A stretch of DNA of 64,000 nucleotides from Vulcanimicrobiota bacterium (GTDB lineage: Bacteria; Vulcanimicrobiota; Vulcanimicrobiia; Vulcanimicrobiales; Vulcanimicrobiaceae). The notes under the pieces are model-generated. The model saw nothing but the letters and a program-made list of their open reading frames with translations, was not told the origin of the DNA and ran no database searches. Position numbers and translations under genes: made by a program. Below, piece after piece: positions 23,601-31,643 of this stretch (its first letter is position 1; each line of letters opens with the position of its first letter). Location: assembly GCA_027459645.1 (NCBI GenBank), contig DAIDHQ010000022.1, positions 1 through 64,000 on the forward strand, written 5' to 3'.

Positions 23601-23939
23601 GTGAGGAGTGTTCTATTCCGCTACTTGTATGCATATGCAATGGTGGTTCAGTTCGCTATTGTATTGAGCGGATTGTTCTTCGGATTCGTGTGCGAAGGCA
23701 GGTTTAACTACGAGGGGCTCATCATTGGACCGCTTTACTATCTGCCTTTGACGTATACGGTTGTGGTACCACTGACGATGCTTGTCGCGTTTGCTGCCCT
23801 GCCTTTGGTTAGGGACCGATGCTGGTCGACGAAGGCAAGCATACTACGTCTAGGGTTCTTACCGATCGCAGTCTACGTCGTGTTTTCGATCCTCCTATTG
23901 CTACTTAGCATCGCGAGTCCGCAGACTGATTGTTTTTAG
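23601..23939 (+). CDS. Small membrane protein, unknown, atypical base composition
   Basis: 112 residues with three hydrophobic segments (about 5-28, 40-68 with LIIGPLYYLPLTYTVVVPLTMLVAFAAL, and 82-107) and cysteines near 30, 74 and 111. GTG 23601 lies 1 nt after higA. Codons are clearly AT-richer than neighbouring genes, indicating recent acquisition with the second islet. No family recognised; immunity or accessory function with the TA pair is conceivable but unsupported. Confidence 0.6.
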   Translation: MRSVLFRYLYAYAMVVQFAIVLSGLFFGFVCEGRFNYEGLIIGPLYYLPLTYTVVVPLTMLVAFAALPLVRDRCWSTKASILRLGFLPIAVYVVFSILLLLLSIASPQTDCF

Positions 23940-23950
23940 GAGAAATTTAC

Positions 23951-23980
23951 CTCATAGCCCTCGGCATGATGATGTTATCG
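23951..23980 (+). pseudogene. Degraded third fliP-end remnant
   Basis: Reads in frame as LIALGMMMLS, parallel to [11 protein letters not shown] of fliP, with GGCATGATGATG identical to the core of the other two copies. Similarity stops after about 30 bp. It marks the right edge of the second islet and is the most decayed copy. The match is short, so chance is less easily excluded than for the second copy. Confidence 0.5.
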
Positions 23981-24043
23981 TCGTCACCGTGCGCGCCTTG
24001 CGCGAGCGTCTTGGGCCACGCATGATGGCCCGGTGGGAGTGCG

Positions 24044-25111
24044 TCACAGACGCTCGCCTTCGTAATAGTCGAGCTCCGGGTAATCGCGCACGATGATGTC
24101 GCGCTTCCCGATGAGTGCTTTTCGAGAATCCGGATAGAAGCAATCGTCGAGCTCGTCGTTGATCCCGATCAGGATCAACGTCGCCGGCTCGTCCGATTCG
24201 TTGATCACCTGATGCGCGCCGGCTGGGCGCGTCGGAAACGCTACCAGGTCGCCGGCACGAAGAGGCCACGTTGCATCCTGCGTACGAATGCTTGGCGTGC
24301 CGTCCCACACGATGAAGAGTTCTTCTTCGATGGAGTGCCAATGCAGGGGGCAGAAAACCGTGCCGGGATCGAGCCGCGCGACGCGATAACCAAGGCGCTC
24401 TCCGCCGACCAAAAAGCCCACTTCGGCGTGCGCGACGTCATATCGACCCGTGCCTCCGCGTTTGAGCGGAAGCTCGTCGAGATTCACCCGATGAACGAAA
24501 ACGTCGCGCTCCCGTTCGAATGCTGCCTGGAGCGCGCTCGTGCCGTGCTCGAAAACGCATGTGCCGTCGCCGACGAGCACGTGTTTGGGCACCTCGGCTC
24601 GCAACGCGCGCAGCGAAAGAACTGCAGCCACAGGGTCGGCCAGCTTTTCTCGGGGCATCAACCGTAACGATCCCGCGGGTACGCCCCACAGGGCGTCGCC
24701 CACGATCACCGCGCGACGCTCGCGAAACGAAAGGGCAATCTCGCCGCTCGTCTTGAGCCCGCGAAAGCTGAGTACGCGAGCATCGCCGATCGTATCACCA
24801 TGCTCGAGCATGCGATCGACACCTGCGGCTAAATGCGGGGCATCGTCCGCGCTTGCCGCGACCTGCGCGCCGAAATGTTTCTTGAAGGACGCCGCAGTGC
24901 GCTCATGATCGCGGTTGGTCACGACGACCCACGCTACGCCGCCGGCGCGTTCGATCCGGGCGAGCAGCGCCTCGTCTGCGGCGAGGGGGTCGACGACAAG
25001 ATTTCCTTCCCCGCACTCCACGAAGAACGAGTTGAAATACATCTCCCGATCCGGTTGCCAAACCGACCACATCGAGATACCGGGAACGACCGTTGCTTGC
25101 ATAGACCCCAA
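24044..25111 (-). CDS. MBL-fold-like domain fused to a C-terminal cupin
   Basis: 355 residues. Residues 1-210 follow the metallo-beta-lactamase fold (FNSFFVECGEGNLVVDPL; VVVTNRDHERTAASFKKHFGAQV; GDGTCVFEHG), but the metal motif HxHxDH is reduced to TNRDHERTA, so metal binding is doubtful. Residues about 230-320 are a cupin with HWHSIEEELFIVWDG and PTRPAGAHQVINES, providing two to three metal-ligand histidines and a Glu. The combination suggests a sensor or isomerase/dioxygenase-like enzyme. The gene separates the fliP remnant from metF, and is not part of the export apparatus. Confidence 0.7.
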   Translation of the reverse strand: MGSMQATVVPGISMWSVWQPDREMYFNSFFVECGEGNLVVDPLAADEALLARIERAGGVAWVVVTNRDHERTAASFKKHFGAQVAASADDAPHLAAGVDRMLEHGDTIGDARVLSFRGLKTSGEIALSFRERRAVIVGDALWGVPAGSLRLMPREKLADPVAAVLSLRALRAEVPKHVLVGDGTCVFEHGTSALQAAFERERDVFVHRVNLDELPLKRGGTGRYDVAHAEVGFLVGGERLGYRVARLDPGTVFCPLHWHSIEEELFIVWDGTPSIRTQDATWPLRAGDLVAFPTRPAGAHQVINESDEPATLILIGINDELDDCFYPDSRKALIGKRDIIVRDYPELDYYEGERL

Positions 25112-25206
25112 GTGTCGCTCGATGACATGCCCGCGTCAAGCACGGGAAGCCGGGTTCCGTGCTGCGTTGCAGAGGCGTAGACGCCCCGTTCCGTTAAGAT
25201 ATATCC

Positions 25207-26121
25207 ATGCGCATTTCCGACGCGCTCGCAACCGTGCGGCCGTTCTTTTCGTTCGAGTTTTTCCCGCCCAAGGACGAAGCGGGCTCGCGGCAGCTCTTTG
25301 CGACGATCGAAGCGCTCGCGCCGTTACGGCCCGCATTCGTTTCCATCACCTACGGAGCCGGCGGCTCGTCGCGCGATCGAACCGTGGCGCTGGCGAAGCA
25401 AATCCAAACCGATCTTGGGCTTACCGTGATGGCGCACGTAACGTGCGTCGGATCGACGCGGGCCGAATTGCGCTCGCTCTTCGACGACCTCGCGCGCTCC
25501 GGCATCGAAAACATCCTTGCGTTGCGCGGCGATCCGCCAAAGGGAGCGACGGAATTCGTTATGCCGCCGGGCGGCTTCGCACATGCATCCGAGTTGATCG
25601 CGATGCTGCATCGCAATTATGACTTCTGCATCGGAGCCGCATGCTATCCGGAAACGCACGTGGAAGCGAGCGACGCGCAGAGCGATCTCGCGCGCCTCAA
25701 AGAAAAGGTTGACGCGGGCGCGGATTTTCTGATCTCGCAGCTGTTCTTTAATAACGATCGCTTCTTGGCGTTCGAACGCGAGGCGCGGGCTCTGGGCATT
25801 CGGGTCCCGATTCTTCCCGGCTTAATGCCGATCACGAACTATCAGCAGGTCGCGCGCTTTACCTCGGCGATCGGCGCGACGATTCCGCCGAAGTTGCTGC
25901 GCGAGATGGAACTACGCCACGACGACGGGAAAGCGGTCGAAGATCTCGGCGTCGCCTACGCCGCGTTGCAGGCAACGGAATTGCTGCAGGGCGGATCGCC
26001 CGGCGTCCATTTCTACACCTTGAATCGCTCGCCCGCGACCCGGGCTATCGTGTCGGCGCTCATCGCCGGGAGTGCCTGGCGTCCATCCTTCGACAAGCTC
26101 AGGATGACAACGACAAGCTGA
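25207..26121 (+). CDS. metF: 5,10-methylenetetrahydrofolate reductase
   Basis: 304 residues. FAD-dependent TIM barrel with the family motifs FSFEFFPPKDEAG, SITYGAGGSSRD, HVTCVG, LALRGDPPKG, GAACYPETH and the flavin-contacting FLISQLFFNNDRF. It makes 5-methyl-THF for methionine synthesis. The last 12 residues (SFDKLRMTTTS and neighbours) are encoded by the 23-bp intergenic repeat and are not conserved family sequence. It lies unexpectedly between fliP and fliQ. Confidence 0.95.
   Translation: MRISDALATVRPFFSFEFFPPKDEAGSRQLFATIEALAPLRPAFVSITYGAGGSSRDRTVALAKQIQTDLGLTVMAHVTCVGSTRAELRSLFDDLARSGIENILALRGDPPKGATEFVMPPGGFAHASELIAMLHRNYDFCIGAACYPETHVEASDAQSDLARLKEKVDAGADFLISQLFFNNDRFLAFEREARALGIRVPILPGLMPITNYQQVARFTSAIGATIPPKLLREMELRHDDGKAVEDLGVAYAALQATELLQGGSPGVHFYTLNRSPATRAIVSALIAGSAWRPSFDKLRMTTTS
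26087..26109 (+). repeat. 23-bp repeat forming the metF 3' end
   Basis: CCTTCGACAAGCTCAGGATG plus ACA. The same element occurs inverted at 32997-33019 (CCTGAGCTTATCGAAGG) and degenerate at 5371. Here it is read as codons for the extreme C-terminus of MetF. Confidence 0.6.
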
Positions 26122-26172
26122 CGGTCATACCCGCGTAATCGTGAGGTAACATCGCGCCGCTAGCGTAGCGGC

Positions 26173-26442
26173 ATGGACGCATTCGACGGGTTACTGCGCG
26201 AAACGATGGTGCTCGCCGCTATCCTATGCCTTCCCGTCCTTGGCGTGGCGGCGCTGGTGGGGACCGGCGTGGCGATCGCGCAGGCGGCAACGCAAATTCA
26301 GGAACAAACGATCACGCTGTTGCCGAAGGTTCTGGCCGTCGGAGCATTCGTCGCACTCTTTGGTTCGTTCGGTTTACGCTTGTGCGCGGAACTCTTTCAC
26401 CACGCGCTCGATGCAATGCCGGCGGTCTTGTACGGTCCGTGA
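26173..26442 (+). CDS. fliQ: Type III export gate protein FliQ
   Basis: 89 residues, the standard FliQ/SctS length, with two transmembrane hairpin helices (MVLAAILCLPVLGVAALVGTGVAIAQ and VLAVGAFVALFGSFGLRLCAELF) and the AQAATQIQEQTITLLPK linker. Forms the middle of the helical export pore. Its leader GTAGCGGCATG also precedes the flgB-like gene. fliR follows with a 4-nt overlap. Confidence 0.93.
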   Translation: MDAFDGLLRETMVLAAILCLPVLGVAALVGTGVAIAQAATQIQEQTITLLPKVLAVGAFVALFGSFGLRLCAELFHHALDAMPAVLYGP

Positions 26443-27149
26443 GCGCAGCAGGCTTGCTCGTCTTCGCGCGCTGCGCCGGATTTATATTTCGTGCGCCGGG
26501 CTTTTCGCATCCGTCGGTACCGCGCACGTTGCGCGCGGGAATCGCCCTCGTACTCGCGCTCGCGATCGCGCCCTCCATACATCGCGTGACCCTCGACGGC
26601 GCCGCGCTCGTGCTGGCCGTCGCGTTCGAATTGGCGCTCGGTACGGCGATCGGGATGAGCGCGTCGCTGCTCTACGACGCGGCTTATACCGGAGGACGAA
26701 TGCTCGACGATTACGTCGGCGTAAAGGCGATCGCTCCAAACGTTGCGCTCGTGGCACCAAGCGGCTTCGGACGATTATGGTCGCTGGCGTTTACGACCGG
26801 ATACCTGCTGCTCGGCGCGTATCGGCCGGCGTTACTCGGTTTTGCGGGCAGCTTCACGCGCGTCCAACCCGGTGCGTTCGTCGACGCCCATGCATGGTCG
26901 GCGTTCGCATTGACGCTGGTGACCACGACCGTGCTCGTCGCGGCATCCGTCGCCGGTCCGGCGATGGCGATTGCATTCGTCGTTCAGGTAGCGCTCGCGG
27001 TGCTCTCGCGCGCGATCCCGCGCTTTAGCACCTTCACGCTCTCGTTTCCGCTCGTCTTTGCCGCCGTGCTCGTCGTCACGGCGATCTCTTTACCAATCAT
27101 GGTCTTGCGCGCGGCGCATCCGCTGTTGCTCGTTCCGGGCAGCCGATGA
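26439..27149 (+). CDS. fliR: Type III export gate protein FliR
   Basis: 236 residues with about six transmembrane segments. The FARCAGFIFRAPGFSHPSVPRTLRAGIAL start and the GRMLDDYVGVKAIAPNV (plug-loop region) match FliR/SctT, and LVQVALAVLSRAIPRF fits the conserved C-terminal helix. GTG 26439 overlaps fliQ, and the stop overlaps the flhB ATG. Confidence 0.9.
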   Translation: MSAAGLLVFARCAGFIFRAPGFSHPSVPRTLRAGIALVLALAIAPSIHRVTLDGAALVLAVAFELALGTAIGMSASLLYDAAYTGGRMLDDYVGVKAIAPNVALVAPSGFGRLWSLAFTTGYLLLGAYRPALLGFAGSFTRVQPGAFVDAHAWSAFALTLVTTTVLVAASVAGPAMAIAFVVQVALAVLSRAIPRFSTFTLSFPLVFAAVLVVTAISLPIMVLRAAHPLLLVPGSR

Positions 27150-28144
27150 GCGATTCCGAGAAGCATTTCGATCCAACGCCGTCTCGCCTGGCGAAGGCGC
27201 GCAGAGACGGTAACGTGCCGCGCGCTCAAGAGTTTGGGGCGAATGCCGCGTTTGCTGCTGCCGCGCTCGCTGCCGTTGCGATCGCGGCGCCGCTCGCGCA
27301 GGCGTCGACGCGCGCCTTTGCGGCAGGTTCGCGCGGTGACGTTGGTCCGGCCGGTGCAATTTTCGCGATTGCACTTCTGCCGCTCGTCGCAGCCGCGCTG
27401 GCAGCGGTACTTGCGGGCGTCGTGCAAACGCAAGGGCTCGTGTTCGTCGCGCCGGCGATCCGCCTCGAGCGTCTCGCGCCGGTCGAGGGAATCAAACGAA
27501 TCTTCTCGCGTGAGACCGTGACGCACGCTTTGCGCGCCGTGGTTGCCTTTGCCATCGCTGCTGCGAGCGTTTCGAGTGCGTTGCGCGATATTCTCGCTAC
27601 TACCGCTTCGGTGACGTCACCGCTCGCGATTGCATTCGCGGCGTGGCATTGTGCGGAACGCATCGCGGCAACCGGCGTCTGCATCGGATTGGTGCTCGCC
27701 GGAATCGAAGTTGCCGTCGCGCGCCGCGGATGGATTCAGAAGTTGAAGATGAGCCTGCACGAGTTAAAGCGCGACGTCAAGGAGCAGGACGGCGATCCGA
27801 TGACGCGCGGCCGCCGCGCGTCGCTGCACCGTTCGATGATCCGCGGCTCGCTGCAAGCCGTGCGCGACGCCGCATTCGTCGTCGTCAATCCAACGCACGT
27901 GGCAGTCGCTCTTGAGTATCGGCCGCCCGAGGTACCCGTTCCGGTGGTACTGTTGCGGGCGCTCGATGCGATGGCCCTGCATGTGCGCGACCTCGCGCGC
28001 GAATCGAACGTTCCCGTCGTCGAAAACGTGTCGCTCGCGCGGGCGCTCTATCGCGAGGGACGTACCGGCGAGCCGATTCCGCGCGAACACTACGTTGCGG
28101 TCGCAGAGGTCGTTGCGGCGCTCGTCCGCTCGGGGGCGCTATGA
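27146..28144 (+). CDS. flhB: Export switch protein FlhB
   Basis: 332 residues. N-terminal PTPSRLAKARRDGNVPRAQEF is diagnostic, followed by four membrane helices and a cytoplasmic linker (LKMSLHELKRDVKEQDGDP). The self-cleaving NPTH motif is intact (N248-P-T-H251), followed by VAVALEY. Cleavage changes substrate class from rod/hook to later substrates, so an autocleaving FlhB implies at least two substrate classes although no hook or filament genes are seen here. Confidence 0.95.
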   Translation: MSDSEKHFDPTPSRLAKARRDGNVPRAQEFGANAAFAAAALAAVAIAAPLAQASTRAFAAGSRGDVGPAGAIFAIALLPLVAAALAAVLAGVVQTQGLVFVAPAIRLERLAPVEGIKRIFSRETVTHALRAVVAFAIAAASVSSALRDILATTASVTSPLAIAFAAWHCAERIAATGVCIGLVLAGIEVAVARRGWIQKLKMSLHELKRDVKEQDGDPMTRGRRASLHRSMIRGSLQAVRDAAFVVVNPTHVAVALEYRPPEVPVPVVLLRALDAMALHVRDLARESNVPVVENVSLARALYREGRTGEPIPREHYVAVAEVVAALVRSGAL

Positions 28145-30183
28145 GCAAACTTCCCGTCTATGCATTCGCGGCCGGCTTGCTCGCGATCGTGGCGATCTTG
28201 ATAGTGCCGTTGCCCCCGTGGCTGCTGGATCTCTTACTGGGCGTCAACGTTCTCGCGTCGGCGCTCGTACTGTTGCTGGCGGTGACGATCGAGGACCCGC
28301 TGCAGTTTTCGGCGTTTGCGCCGGCGCTCTTGGTTGCAACGCTCTTTCGCCTGTCGCTCGACGTGTCGGCGACGCGGCTCATCCTTACCGACGGCGCGAC
28401 GCCGGGTGCGGTCGGCAGCATCATTCCCGCGTTCGGCGCCTTCGTCGTCCACGGAAATCTGGTCGTGGGGTTGATCGTATTTGCCATCTTGATCACGATT
28501 CAATTCATCGTCATTGCGTCGGGCTCTCAGCGTGTTGCCGAAGTCGCCGCGCGTTTCACCCTCGACGCGATGCCCGGCAAGCAGATGGCGATCGACGCCG
28601 ACGTTCACGCAGGCGTCTTGGATGCAGACGGCGCGCGCCGCAAGCGCGCCGCCGTTCAGCGTGAGGCAGATTTTTATGGCGCGATGGACGGTGCCGGCAA
28701 ATTCGTTAAAGGTGACGCCATTGCCGCGCTCGTCATCGTCGCCCTCAATCTTACCGGCGGCATCGTCGTCGGCGTGGCCTATCACGGCATGGCGCCGCTC
28801 GATGCCCTCAACACGTTTGCGCTGCTTTCGATCGGAAACGCGCTCGTCACGACGTTACCGGCGTTCCTGATCTCGACCGCGATGGGCATGATGGTCACGC
28901 GCGTCGCATCGGAAGGGGCACTCGGCGCAGATTTGGCCGCGCAGCTCTTCGCGCGACCCGACGTCCTGCGCAGCGCGGGAGCGCTGCTGCTGGTCTTGTC
29001 GTTCGTACCGGCGTTGCCGCGGCCCGTCTTTCTCACGCTCGGGATCGCGTCGTTTGCTGCCGCACAGTTGGCGGCGCGCGCCAAACGGATGCGCGACGAA
29101 CGGATGCGCGCCGACGCACAGCGAGCGAAACGTCAGGCGATGCGGCGTCCGGAACTTGCGCTCGGTCTCGTGGGTGTCGACGCGATGTCGATCGACATCG
29201 GCGCGGATCTTGCACCGTTGCTGGCCGCGCCTCTGGCCGATGCGTTGCTCGACCGCATCGGCGAAGTGCGGCGCGCCCTCGCAGGAGAGATCGGTATCGT
29301 TCTTCCCGGCGTACGTTTGCGCGACGATCTGGCGCGCGATTCCGACACGTATGCGATTCGCGTACGCGATCGCATCGTCGGCGCCGGCCGCTTGGAACTC
29401 GAACGCATGCTTGCGGTTGCGGAGGCATCCTTGCTCGAGCGGCACGGTTTGCGTGTGGAACCCGAGCCGGTCTACGGCTTGCCGTCGGCATGGATCGACG
29501 TCTCGCAGCGCGAGTCGATGTGCGATGCTGGCGCGCTCGTTTTCGATCCCATCAGCATCATCGGATCGCACGTGGCCGAAACGGTGCGCAGGTATGCGGG
29601 CGAACTGGTCGGGCGGCAAGAGCTTCAGACGCTGCTCGAGCATCTGCGCGGGTCAATGCCCGCGCTCGTGCGCGAATTCGGCACCGATGCCTTCCCCCTC
29701 GGGACGCTGCACCGCGCCTTCATCCACCTGCTCCGCGAGGGCGTCTGGCCTCGCGATCCGGTTGCCGTTCTGCAAGCGATGCTCGAGGCGCCGGTCCGCG
29801 ATGCCCGGGAGCTGGCGGAAGCCGCCCGCAGGGCCGTGGTGCCCGATCTGCTGCGCCGGCGGGGTGTCGCTCAGCTCGAGCCGCTCTTGATCGAGCCCGA
29901 ATTCGAGCGCGAACTGATCCGTGCGTGGACCGGCCAGGGCGAAGGCGCGGCCGACCCGGAGCGGGCGCTGCGGCTACGGGACGAGGTCCAAGACTACTTG
30001 CAAAGGGTGCCGGGCGAACGTGCCGCGGTCGTATGCACGGCGGCCTTGCGGCCGGTCCTCGCCGACGTGCTCCTGCGCTCCGGACTGCGCGCCGAGGTCC
30101 TCTCCTACGCAGAATTGCCGCCCGAATTGCAGTTAGTTCCCGCGGGGGTGGTGAACCAAGAGCCCCGGCCCCTGCCGGTTTGA
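28141..30183 (+). CDS. flhA: Export gate protein FlhA
   Basis: 680 residues, full length. Eight N-terminal membrane helices with the conserved FHIPEP-family loop (SQRVAEVAARFTLDAMPGKQMAIDAD, EADFYGAMDGAGKFVKGDA) and a complete cytoplasmic nonamer-forming domain (from about 340: LALGLVGVDAMSIDIGADL) including the chaperone-docking region. It energises export using the proton motive force. It ends the type III block, and secD follows after 82 nt. Confidence 0.96.
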   Translation: MSKLPVYAFAAGLLAIVAILIVPLPPWLLDLLLGVNVLASALVLLLAVTIEDPLQFSAFAPALLVATLFRLSLDVSATRLILTDGATPGAVGSIIPAFGAFVVHGNLVVGLIVFAILITIQFIVIASGSQRVAEVAARFTLDAMPGKQMAIDADVHAGVLDADGARRKRAAVQREADFYGAMDGAGKFVKGDAIAALVIVALNLTGGIVVGVAYHGMAPLDALNTFALLSIGNALVTTLPAFLISTAMGMMVTRVASEGALGADLAAQLFARPDVLRSAGALLLVLSFVPALPRPVFLTLGIASFAAAQLAARAKRMRDERMRADAQRAKRQAMRRPELALGLVGVDAMSIDIGADLAPLLAAPLADALLDRIGEVRRALAGEIGIVLPGVRLRDDLARDSDTYAIRVRDRIVGAGRLELERMLAVAEASLLERHGLRVEPEPVYGLPSAWIDVSQRESMCDAGALVFDPISIIGSHVAETVRRYAGELVGRQELQTLLEHLRGSMPALVREFGTDAFPLGTLHRAFIHLLREGVWPRDPVAVLQAMLEAPVRDARELAEAARRAVVPDLLRRRGVAQLEPLLIEPEFERELIRAWTGQGEGAADPERALRLRDEVQDYLQRVPGERAAVVCTAALRPVLADVLLRSGLRAEVLSYAELPPELQLVPAGVVNQEPRPLPV

Positions 30184-30265
30184 CCCGCGCGGGCCTCCTA
30201 TACTAAACTTGGAGGGTTGTCGCCGGGCCTTGCCTGGCGTTCCTTCTTTCTTCTAGTCAGAACCG

Positions 30266-31639
30266 ATGAGCTGGAAAACATTAAAACCGTTCGTTAAGGC
30301 GATCGTCGTTATCGCGGTCGTGGCGTATGCGATTTGGCAGATCACGCCGATCGACAAAAAAATTAGTCTCGGTCTGGACCTGCAAGGCGGTTCGCGCCTG
30401 TTGCTCCAGCTCTCACCGGCCGAAGTGGGCCAGGTCATCAACTCGCAGGTGCAAGCGCAGACCCGACAGGTCATCGAGCAGCGCATCAACGGGATGGGCG
30501 TAACCGAACCGCTGATCAGCAACGTCGGATCGACGCGTATCCTCGTCGAGATTCCCAATTTGAAGAATCCCGACCAGGCGGAGGCGCTGATCAAGACCGC
30601 AGCCGTTCTCGACTATAAGATCATTCCGCCGGACGTCTATCAGAAGGCCGAAGCGGCGCTGCAAGTCGTGAATTCGCCGGCGAACGCGCCCGGCATTACG
30701 GCGAAGCAACGCGCGCAGGCAGAAAAGTACGTTGCGACGACCGCCTATAATGCGAGCGGTCCCGTCGTATATACCGGTAAGGAATTAAAGGCCGCGCAAG
30801 CGGGCTTCGATCAATCGGGCAATCCGGACATCACGTTCCAAACGAAGGACGCGTCGAAGTTCGGCCGCATGACGACGAAGAACGTCGGCAAGCTGCTCGC
30901 GATCTTCTTGGATCACCGCTATGTTTCCGCAGCGACGATTCAGAGCCCGATCTTCGATAGCGGTCAGATCACCGGACAGTTCACGCAAGAACAGACGGTG
31001 ACGCTCGCCAACGAACTCAACGCCGGTGCGCTTCCCGCGAAGATCACGATCATCGAAAAAGAAACGGTCGGCCCGACGCTCGGCAAGATCGATCTCTTGA
31101 AGTCGCTCAAGGCGTCGATGCTGGGACTCGCGCTCGTGCTCGTCTTCATGATCCTCGTGTACCGTCTGCCCGGTCTCCTGGCGGATATCGCGCTTGCGAT
31201 CTATTGTCTCGTGATGCTGGCGATTCTCTCGCTCGCGCACGCAACGCTGACGCTGCCGGGCATCGCAGGCTTCGTGCTCTCGATCGGTATGGCCGTCGAC
31301 GCAAACGTCCTGATCTTCGAACGCATCAAAGAAGAGCTGTGGAACGGCAAGTCGTTCCGCTCTGCGGTGCGCGTCGGATTCTCGCGCGCGTTCAGCGCCG
31401 TCTTCGACAGCCATTTCACCACGATCGTCGGTGCCGGCGTGCTCTACATGCTCGGTACCGGAACGGTGCAAGGCTTCGCCTTCACGCTCTTCTGGGGAAC
31501 CGTCGTGTCGCTCGTGACCGCGGTCTTCGTAACGCGTTTCTTCGTCGACACGCTGGTCGACAACAACATCCTCACCTCGCCCGAACTCTACGGCGTCAAG
31601 TCCGAAGACGTCGGCGTTTTCGCCAAGGCCGGAGCGTAG
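30266..31639 (+). CDS. secD: Protein translocase subunit SecD
   Basis: 457 residues. One N-terminal membrane helix, the ISLGLDLQGGSRLLLQL motif, a periplasmic P1 domain, and five C-terminal membrane helices with GIAGFVLSIGMAVDANVLIFERIKEEL. It pulls secreted proteins across the membrane with SecYEG. The preceding 82 nt hold a TATACT that could be a -10, but no well-spaced -35 is present. secF starts 4 nt after the stop. Confidence 0.96.
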   Translation: MSWKTLKPFVKAIVVIAVVAYAIWQITPIDKKISLGLDLQGGSRLLLQLSPAEVGQVINSQVQAQTRQVIEQRINGMGVTEPLISNVGSTRILVEIPNLKNPDQAEALIKTAAVLDYKIIPPDVYQKAEAALQVVNSPANAPGITAKQRAQAEKYVATTAYNASGPVVYTGKELKAAQAGFDQSGNPDITFQTKDASKFGRMTTKNVGKLLAIFLDHRYVSAATIQSPIFDSGQITGQFTQEQTVTLANELNAGALPAKITIIEKETVGPTLGKIDLLKSLKASMLGLALVLVFMILVYRLPGLLADIALAIYCLVMLAILSLAHATLTLPGIAGFVLSIGMAVDANVLIFERIKEELWNGKSFRSAVRVGFSRAFSAVFDSHFTTIVGAGVLYMLGTGTVQGFAFTLFWGTVVSLVTAVFVTRFFVDTLVDNNILTSPELYGVKSEDVGVFAKAGA

Positions 31640-31643
31640 CGCC

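Noticed and set aside
21928-23980. Prophage or classical genomic island with integrase
   Set aside because: No integrase, transposase, phage structural gene or terminal inverted repeat is seen; only TA genes and fliP-end copies.
30184-30265. secD promoter with TTGACC and TATACT
   Set aside because: The spacer between the two hexamers is only about 13 bp, too short for a standard promoter.
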